From: Pseudonocardia sp. HH130630-07
Lineage (GTDB): Bacteria; Actinomycetota; Actinomycetes; Mycobacteriales; Pseudonocardiaceae
Direction: 5' to 3'
Assembly (NCBI RefSeq): GCF_001698125.1
Contig: NZ_CP013854.1
Location: 1,550,001 to 1,614,000, forward strand
Length of the DNA stretch: 64,000 nucleotides
A model generated the notes under the pieces. It was given only the letters and a program-made list of their open reading frames with translations, did not search any database and had not been told where the DNA came from. How positions within the stretch are numbered: position 1 is the first letter of the stretch; the number at the start of each line of letters is the position of its first letter. Of the stretch, positions 58,495 through 64,000 are shown piece by piece. The translations under genes and the position numbers were made by a program.

Positions 58495-60057
58495 TCACCC
58501 GGGCCGGTGCGCCGCCCGTAGCTCCCGCTTCAGGATCTTGCCGCTGGGATTGCGCGGGAGTGCGGCCACGATCTCGACCGACCGCGGGCGCTTGAACCCC
58601 GCGACCAGCGGACGCACCCAGTCCAGCAGGGCCTCCGGATCGATCGTCGCGCCCTCCCGCGCGACGACCACCGCCTTCACCGTCTCGCCCCAGCGCTCGT
58701 CCGGGACGCCGATCACCGCGACGTCGGCGACGTCCGGGTGCTCGGAGAGCACGCTCTCCACCTCGATCGGATAGACGTTCTCCCCACCGGTGATGATCAT
58801 GTCCTTGATCCGGTCGGTGAGGAAGAGAAAGCCCTCCTCGTCGAGGAAGCCGGCGTCACCGGTGCGGAAGCGGCCGTCCGGGCCGAGCGCCGCCGCCGTC
58901 TCCTCGGGGCGGCGCCAGTACCCCTGGGTCACCTGGTCCGACCCGATCCGCACCTCGCCGACCTCGCCCGGCCCCAGCTCCGCCCCCGTCTCCGGGTCGA
59001 CGACGACGAGATCGACCCACGGGTACGGCCGCCCGGCCGAGCGCATCAGGTGCGCCCGCGGACCCTCCGGGTCGTGGTCGTCGGGGTCGAGCTGGGTGAT
59101 CGAGCCCGTCGTCTCGGTCGCGCCGTAGACCTGGAACAACGGCGCCCGGAACGTCTCGACCACCGCACGCAGCGCGCCGGCGGTGATCGGCGAGGCACCG
59201 TAGGCGATCGAGCGCAGGGCCGACCAGTCCCGCTCGGCCGCACCCGGCACCGCGACCAGCATCTGCAGCACCGCGGGGACCAGGAACGCGTTCGTGACGC
59301 GCTCGGTGGACATGGTGTCGAGCAGCGTGGCGGGCACGATGTCGGCGACCAGCACCATTCGGGCCCCGGCGGCCAGGCAGACCAGCCCGAACCCGGCCCC
59401 GCCGATGTGGAACAGCGGCATCGCGACCAGCGCGCTCGAACTGGTGTCGATCGACCAGTGCCCGGCCGCACGCAGCAGCGCGGAGAACTGCCGGTGCGCG
59501 AGCAGCACGCCCTTGGGCAGGCCGGTGGTCCCCGAGGTGTAGAGCTGCAGCACCGGGTCGTCGAACGTCGATCCCGGCGGCGCCGACGGCGGCAGCGGCT
59601 CGGCCGGTGCGTCCCGCCACGCCTCGTAGTCCTCCCCCACGACGAGCACCCGCCACGGCGACAGCTGCTCGCGCAGCCCCGCGAAGTCCGGGCCGAGGAC
59701 GACGAGGCCGGCGCCGGCGTCGTCGACGAGTGCCCGGAGCTCGGACTCGGTCAGCCGGGTGTTCAGCGGGGCCGACACCGCGCCGATCCGCGGCGCGCCG
59801 AGCAGCAGCTCGAAGAACTCGGTCCGGTTCTTCCCGATCCACACGACCCGGTCACCCGGACCGAGCCCGAGCGCCTGCAGGGCCGCACCGGCGAGGCCGG
59901 CCCGCCGGTCGAGCTCACCGTAGGTCGTCTCCCGGCCCCCGTCGGCGATGGCGACGAGCCCGGCGCGCTCCGGGTCGGCGAGCAGGTCGGTGAGCCGGAA
60001 CCCCGGGTCGCCGCCCGGGCTCGCGGCGGGTGTCGGGGCGCTGCTCGGATCCGGCAT
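58495..60057 (-). CDS. AMP-dependent acyl-CoA ligase
   Basis: The 520-residue protein has the ANL motifs: LQLYTSGTTGLPKGVLLAHR (P-loop), FQVYGATETTGSITQLDPDD, GRFRTGDAGFLDEEGFLFLT-DRIKDMIITGGENVYPIEVE, and the catalytic Lys in PRNPSGKILKREL. It activates a carboxylic acid to its CoA ester. It is divergent from a GntR gene that leads an acyl-CoA dehydrogenase gene, so the set likely degrades a specific acid. The substrate is unknown. Confidence 0.9.
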   Translation of the reverse strand: MPDPSSAPTPAASPGGDPGFRLTDLLADPERAGLVAIADGGRETTYGELDRRAGLAGAALQALGLGPGDRVVWIGKNRTEFFELLLGAPRIGAVSAPLNTRLTESELRALVDDAGAGLVVLGPDFAGLREQLSPWRVLVVGEDYEAWRDAPAEPLPPSAPPGSTFDDPVLQLYTSGTTGLPKGVLLAHRQFSALLRAAGHWSIDTSSSALVAMPLFHIGGAGFGLVCLAAGARMVLVADIVPATLLDTMSTERVTNAFLVPAVLQMLVAVPGAAERDWSALRSIAYGASPITAGALRAVVETFRAPLFQVYGATETTGSITQLDPDDHDPEGPRAHLMRSAGRPYPWVDLVVVDPETGAELGPGEVGEVRIGSDQVTQGYWRRPEETAAALGPDGRFRTGDAGFLDEEGFLFLTDRIKDMIITGGENVYPIEVESVLSEHPDVADVAVIGVPDERWGETVKAVVVAREGATIDPEALLDWVRPLVAGFKRPRSVEIVAALPRNPSGKILKRELRAAHRPG

Positions 60058-60098
60058 CTCGGCCTCCCTGGACGACGTCGGCGGGGGAATGCCGCAGA

Positions 60099-60110
60099 AT
60101 CGTATATGAT
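60099..60110. promoter_or_regulatory. Promoter/operator between the ligase and GntR genes
   Basis: ATCGTATATGAT is a near-palindrome (two mismatched positions) that contains the -10 box TATGAT (60105-60110). GTG 60118 follows after seven bases, so the GntR message is probably leaderless and the site would allow autorepression. Confidence 0.5.
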
Positions 60111-60117
60111 AGTCGGC

Positions 60118-60834
60118 GTGTCTCTGCCGGATCTCGCGCCGGATTTCCCGGCCGACGCCCCGGGCCGCACGGCGCAACTGCCCGATCGCATCGCGCTCGT
60201 CCTGCGGGACCGGATCCTCTCCGGTGAGCTGCGCCCCGGCACCTTCCTGCGGATGGACCGGATCGCCGCCGAGCTGGGCGTCAGCCACACCCCGGTCCGG
60301 GAGGCGCTGCAGTCGCTGCGCGCCGAGGACATGGTGCGGGCGCTGCCCCGGCGCGGCTTCGTCGTCGCCGAGCTGACCCGTGGCGACGTGGCCGACCTGT
60401 TCGAGGTCCAGGCCGAGCTGACCGGCCGGCTGGCGGCACGGGCCGCCGCCCGGCTCGTCCCGGCCGATCTCGACGACCTGCACGAGCTGGCCGCCCGGGT
60501 CGCCGACCTCTGCGCGCGGACCGGGGCCGACGCCGGGCCCGGCGAGCTGGAACCGCTGGTCTCGGCCGAGCACCGGCTGCACGCCGAGATCAACCGGATG
60601 GCCGCGTCGCGCAAGCTGGCCTGGCTGGCGGGCCGGTCGTCGCACTACCTGCCCGCGCACTTCTACACCGGCTCGGCCGCGTGGCGGGCCGGGGCGCTGC
60701 GCGCGCACACCACGCTGCTCGACGCGCTCGGCGCCGCCGATCCCGAGGCCGCCCGCGCGGCGATGCAACGGCACGTGCTCGACGGCCGTGACCTGCTGCT
60801 GGCCCATCTCGACGGCATCGGGATGTGGACCTGA
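60118..60834 (+). CDS. GntR (FCD) regulator
   Basis: The 238-residue protein has a winged helix (RIALVLRDRILSGELRPGTF, then ELGVSHTPVREALQSLRAED) and an FCD domain with AEHRLHAEINRMAASRKLAW and a closing MQRHVLDGRDLLLAHLDG. The GTG start at 60118 is supported by the -10 box seven bases upstream. It lies between an acyl-CoA ligase (divergent) and an acyl-CoA dehydrogenase (34 bp downstream, same strand) and probably controls both. Confidence 0.87.
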   Translation: MSLPDLAPDFPADAPGRTAQLPDRIALVLRDRILSGELRPGTFLRMDRIAAELGVSHTPVREALQSLRAEDMVRALPRRGFVVAELTRGDVADLFEVQAELTGRLAARAAARLVPADLDDLHELAARVADLCARTGADAGPGELEPLVSAEHRLHAEINRMAASRKLAWLAGRSSHYLPAHFYTGSAAWRAGALRAHTTLLDALGAADPEAARAAMQRHVLDGRDLLLAHLDGIGMWT

Positions 60835-60868
60835 TCCTGCGTACCCGTACGACCCACCGGAGGCGACG

Positions 60869-62014
60869 ATGCCCGTGACCCTGACCGAGGACCAGGCCGA
60901 CCTGGCCCGTGCAGTCGGTGAGTTCTGCCGGCGCGAGGTCGGTTCGACCGCGCGCCGCGACGAGCTGACCGACCACGGCCGCCACCCGCACTCGGCCGAG
61001 ATCTACCGCCGGATGGCCGACCTCGGCTGGCTCTGCATCGCGACCCCCGAGGAGTACGGCGGCGCCGGCCAGGGCATGCGTGAGCTGCTTGTCTTCCTGG
61101 AGGAGACCGCGTACGGGCAGGCCCCCATCTCCGGTTTCGGCACGACCGTCATCACCGCGGCGGCGATCGAGAAGTTCGGCACCGAGGAGCAGAAGCGCGA
61201 ACTGCTCGGCGGCATGTGCCGCGGCGACGTGCTGTCGATCTCGATGTCCGAGCCCGAGGCGGGCTCCGACGTCGGCGGCCTCACGACCCGCGCGACGAAG
61301 ACCGACACCGGCTGGCGGATCGACGGCCAGAAGACGTGGTGCTCCAACGCCCACATCGCCTCGCACATCCTGCTGGTCGCACGCACCTCGACCGACGGCG
61401 GCAAGCACGACGGCCTGACCATGTTCGTCGTCCCGGCCGGCGCGGACGGGCTGAGCATCCACGGCATCGAGACGATGGGTGGCAAGGAGGTCAACGACCT
61501 CTACTTCGACGGGTGCGAGCTGCCCGCCGACGCCGTCGTCGGGACCGAGGGCCAGGGCTGGAAGCAGCTCATGGCGGGCCTCAACCTGGAACGGATGATC
61601 CTCGCCGGGCTCATGCTGGGGCTGGCCCGGCGGGCCTTCGACGACACCGTCGCCTACGTGAAGGAACGCAAGCAGTTCGGCCGCCCGGTCGGCAGCTTCC
61701 AGGCGATACGGCACAGGATCGCCGACAACGCCACCGAGCTCGCCGCGACCCGGCTGCTGGTCCACGACACCGCCCGGACCATCGACGAGGCGGAGCCGGG
61801 GGCGCTGTTCCCGCGGGAGGCGTCGATGGCGAAGCTGAAGGCCACCGAGCTCGCCAAGCACCTGTCCCTGGAGGGCATGCAGATGCTCGGCGGCTACGGC
61901 TACGCCACCGAGTACGGCATGGAGCGGCTGCTCCGGCAGAGCGTGGTGTCCACCGTGTACGGCGGGACCAGCGAGATCCAGCGCGACATCATCGGCAAGA
62001 CCTACGGCCTCTGA
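60869..62014 (+). CDS. Acyl-CoA dehydrogenase
   Basis: The 381-residue protein has DLGWLCIATPEEYGGAGQGM, SISMSEPEAGSDVGGLTTRA (FAD/substrate site), ERKQFGRPVGSFQAIRHRIA and the C-terminal VYGGTSEIQRDIIGKTYG. The Glu of the usual YEGT motif is Gly here, while LNLERMILAGLML offers the Glu used as base in isovaleryl- and long-chain acyl-CoA dehydrogenases. It introduces a double bond into an acyl-CoA thioester. ATG 60869 follows GGAGG. It works with the divergent ligase on an unknown acid. Confidence 0.9.
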   Translation: MPVTLTEDQADLARAVGEFCRREVGSTARRDELTDHGRHPHSAEIYRRMADLGWLCIATPEEYGGAGQGMRELLVFLEETAYGQAPISGFGTTVITAAAIEKFGTEEQKRELLGGMCRGDVLSISMSEPEAGSDVGGLTTRATKTDTGWRIDGQKTWCSNAHIASHILLVARTSTDGGKHDGLTMFVVPAGADGLSIHGIETMGGKEVNDLYFDGCELPADAVVGTEGQGWKQLMAGLNLERMILAGLMLGLARRAFDDTVAYVKERKQFGRPVGSFQAIRHRIADNATELAATRLLVHDTARTIDEAEPGALFPREASMAKLKATELAKHLSLEGMQMLGGYGYATEYGMERLLRQSVVSTVYGGTSEIQRDIIGKTYGL

Positions 62015-62035
62015 GGCGCCCCCTGCTCCGTCGGC

Positions 62036-62062
62036 CGGGGCCGGTCGGACCGTCCGGCCCCG
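62036..62062. terminator. Hairpin between acyl-CoA dehydrogenase and glycosyltransferase genes
   Basis: CGGGGCCGG (62036-62044) pairs with CCGGCCCCG (62054-62062) around a 9-base loop in the 64-bp gap between two convergent genes, so it may serve both. Confidence 0.6.
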
Positions 62063-62078
62063 TTCCCGCCGGCCCGGA

Positions 62079-63458
62079 TCAGGCCGACAGCTGCTGGGAG
62101 ATCGCGGGGCCGGTCGACCCGGACCGCGGCTGCGGCAGCGCGGCCGGTCCGGGCACCTCCTGCGCGCCGGAGCGCGCGGCCTGCTCGGCCGCCGCCCGGC
62201 GGATGTGCGCGGGCACGGTGGTGAACCGGCGCGGCAGCGTCATCGGCGGCACCGCGCCACCGACCTGACGCACCTCGCGGGACCGGCGCAGGTAGGCCAC
62301 TCCCCCGCGGACCAGGCGCGAACCGCGCAGCGCGGCGCCCGCGTCCGGCATGGCGTCGCCGGCGCCGGCCTCGCGGGCGGAGATGTGGCGCAGGCGGGCG
62401 ACGGCGGCGGGCAGGCGGCGCAGGGCGACGGTGCGGCCCTGGGGGGAGAGGGCGACCTTGGCGAGGAAGCTGCCGAGGCCGACGGCGTAGCCCTCGAGCT
62501 GGGTGCGCAGGGCGGCGGCGTCGGGGCGGTGGTGGTGCCAGAGGTAGGCGCCGGGGGCGTAGCCGAGGGTGTGTCCGGCGAGGATGAGCCGGACGAGGAA
62601 CTCACAGTCCTCCCCGCCGTGGGTGGGGGTGCCGGGGCCCATGGCTTCGTCGAAGCCGCCGACGGAGCGGGCGGCGGTGGCGCGGACGGCGAGGTTGGCG
62701 CCGATGCCGAGCAGGCCGGGGGCGAAGGGGAAGATCGGGGAGTCGGTGGGGGGGTTGGCCATGGAGAAGCGGCGGGTGGTGAAGCCCTTGTTCCAGGCGA
62801 GTGCGATGTCGGCGGCGCGTTCTTCGCCGCTGCCGAGGCGGGCGGCGAGGACGGGGCCGGACAGGCAGGCGAGTTCGGGGTCGGTGGCGAAGGCTCCGGC
62901 GATGCGGGAGGCCCAGGCGGGGTCGACCTCGGTGTCGTCGTCGGTGAAGGCGACGAGGTCGGTGCGGGCTTCGGCGAGTCCGCGGTTGCGTCCGACGCTG
63001 GCGCCGCGGCGGGGTTCGCGGACGTAGCGCACGCGGGGTGATGCGGTGGCGGTGACCGCGTGCTGGGTGCGTTCGTCGTCGGGGTCGTTGTCGACGACGA
63101 TGACCGACAGGTCGGGGTGGTCGGAGGCGAGGACGGCGCGCAGGCAGCGGGCGAGCGAGTCGGGCCGGTTGCGGGTCGCGATGACGACGGTGACCGGGTC
63201 CGACGCCACCGGCGCCCGCTCCACGTCGTCGACCGGCGGCAGGGTCGCGGTGGCGAACTCCAGCTCGGTCGCGCTCGCCCGGCCGTCCGACAGCGGGACC
63301 GTGATCTGGCCCTGCGGGGTGCCCCCGACGGTGACCAGCAGGCGTGCGGCACCGAAGCGCGGGTCGACGACGAGGTCGCGCGCAGGGGCCAGCCGGTCCA
63401 GCTCGCCCACCCAGGTCGGTTCGTCCGGGATCATCGCCATGCCCACCATCGTGCTCAT
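62079..63458 (-). CDS. Family 2 glycosyltransferase
   Basis: The 459-residue protein has an N-terminal extension of about 100 residues and a GT-A domain: PVTVVIATRNRPDSLARCLR, LSVIVVDNDPDDERT, GASVGRNRGLAEARTDLVAF and the DxD-like TDDDTEVDPAW, then FDEAMGPGTPTHGGEDCEFL and LGYAPGAYLWHHHRPD. It transfers a sugar to an unknown acceptor in the cytoplasm. ATG 63458 follows AGGAG. The part from about 62380 to 63170 has a very different strand composition from both ends (see findings). Confidence 0.85.
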   Translation of the reverse strand: MSTMVGMAMIPDEPTWVGELDRLAPARDLVVDPRFGAARLLVTVGGTPQGQITVPLSDGRASATELEFATATLPPVDDVERAPVASDPVTVVIATRNRPDSLARCLRAVLASDHPDLSVIVVDNDPDDERTQHAVTATASPRVRYVREPRRGASVGRNRGLAEARTDLVAFTDDDTEVDPAWASRIAGAFATDPELACLSGPVLAARLGSGEERAADIALAWNKGFTTRRFSMANPPTDSPIFPFAPGLLGIGANLAVRATAARSVGGFDEAMGPGTPTHGGEDCEFLVRLILAGHTLGYAPGAYLWHHHRPDAAALRTQLEGYAVGLGSFLAKVALSPQGRTVALRRLPAAVARLRHISAREAGAGDAMPDAGAALRGSRLVRGGVAYLRRSREVRQVGGAVPPMTLPRRFTTVPAHIRRAAAEQAARSGAQEVPGPAALPQPRSGSTGPAISQQLSA

Positions 63459-63872
63459 CGCTCCTGTGATGACGCTGAGATCTCCGTACCGGGTCGCCGT
63501 AGCGCCCCGCGGACGCGCCGGACGGCCGCCCGCGTCGCGCCCCGTACCCGCGTCGTCGCCCTGCGTCGGACCGCTCCGGCCACACCGCCAGGACCCGGTA
63601 GCCGGGGCACCCGCGTCCGGACCGCGCTGCCCGCGCGTCCCCCGCGCACCGCGTCGGCGAGCCGCGTCCTCCGCCGACGTGCCGCACCGCCGCCGGTGTG
63701 CCGCGCCTGTCATCGGCGTGCCGCACCCGTCGCGCGGGGAGCGGGGAGCCGGCGCGGGGTGCCGTTCGGCTACAGAGGTGCGTCGATGCTGGTCGGGAGC
63801 GCGGGAACAGCCGCGGGGACATCGGCGTTCCGGCTGGTACACCACTTCCGGTGACCGGGAAGGAGCCCGTGA
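63459..63872. other. 414-bp gap without a recognised gene
   Basis: No frame here looks like a real protein. A stretch near 63660-63730 has loose repeats of CGGCGTGCCGC / CGACGTGCCGC / CGGTGTGCCGC. The two flanking genes diverge, so promoters for both must lie here, but I cannot point to convincing boxes. AAGGAGCCC just before 63873 is a ribosome-binding site for the next gene. Confidence 0.4.
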
Positions 63873-64000
63873 TGACCCTCGACGCCCTGTTCCCGACGAC
63901 GGGTGCGGCCGCGACTCCGGCGGCCCGCTGGGAGCGCGCGACCTACCTGTTCGACTCCGGTGACCACCTCGGCGCCGCCCGGCTGCTCGCCGATCTCGTC
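63873..64000 (+). CDS. N-terminal part of an unknown protein, TPR-like start
   Basis: ATG 63873 follows AAGGAGCCCGTG, and the frame stays open to the right edge for 42 codons. It reads MTLDALFPTTGAAATPAARW and then YLFDSGDHLGAARLLADLV, a helix pattern like the first unit of a tetratricopeptide repeat. GTG 63870 is an equally placed start. It is divergent from the glycosyltransferase gene. Too little is visible to assign a function. Confidence 0.55.

Overview
The window is GC-rich DNA of an actinomycete. Codons end in G/C, GTG and TTG starts are frequent, stop/start overlaps (ATGA, GTGA) join operon genes, and many regulator genes have a TANNNT-like -10 box 6-7 bases before the start codon, as in leaderless actinobacterial transcripts. 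The mix of families (FCD-type GntR regulators, DUF574 methyltransferase, DrrAB-like exporter, DUF6421, lutABC, xylose ABC operon) fits Pseudonocardiaceae, possibly Pseudonocardia; the genus is inference. No rRNA, tRNA or CRISPR was recognised.

Layout. 1-5020: start of a prolyl oligopeptidase (minus), an NADPH:quinone oxidoreductase divergent from a TetR gene with twin operators, an AraC regulator, an NTF2-like protein, and a dihydrofolate-reductase-like gene cut by an IS5-family (IS427-type) element. 5074-7091: small basic protein, ArsR/AHSA1 pair, PPOX protein. 7075-15535: minus-strand sugar operon (ABC ATPase, permease, binding lipoprotein, Gfo/Idh/MocA dehydrogenase, TIM-barrel epimerase, xylose isomerase) divergent from a ROK repressor. 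15791-16300: secreted protein with 54-bp tandem repeats encoding DxNxNG calcium-loop motifs. 16415-21237: response-regulator remnant, then a ribbon-helix-helix/DUF4097/DrrA-DrrB operon split by the second copy of the same IS.

21213-28756: NmrA-like/AraC/methyltransferase genes, then a cassette of prephenate decarboxylase (BacA-like, inactivated by a different IS), DUF6421 protein, class IV aminotransferase and YczE-like membrane protein. This looks like a small biosynthetic locus for a non-proteinogenic amino acid and is the most novel part of the window. 28770-36931: membrane protein, MFS exporter, lldR-like GntR and lutABC for lactate oxidation, DUF808 and DUF3800 proteins.

36987-46786: a locus for 2-pyrone-4,6-dicarboxylate (PDC) breakdown: ligI, transporter, ligK, ligU, a GntR gene and ligJ, with a shared palindromic operator AATTGTTAACAATT before ligI and (one base different) before ligJ; then a LysR gene that has lost its stop and runs into ligJ, divergent from a tartrate/malate dehydrogenase gene. 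46902-53832: 3-hydroxyacyl-CoA dehydrogenase, M20 amidohydrolase, a two-component system whose kinase is frameshifted, a TAXI binding protein and DctA. 53854-58422: LysR plus serine hydrolase divergent from a class A beta-lactamase, SGNH hydrolase, DUF1540 protein and a degenerate ABC ATPase. 58495-64000: acyl-CoA ligase / GntR / acyl-CoA dehydrogenase, a family 2 glycosyltransferase with a mosaic base composition, and the start of another gene.

Three intact IS insertions, each with a recognisable target duplication, one kinase frameshift, one stop-loss and one deleted response regulator point to ongoing gene decay.
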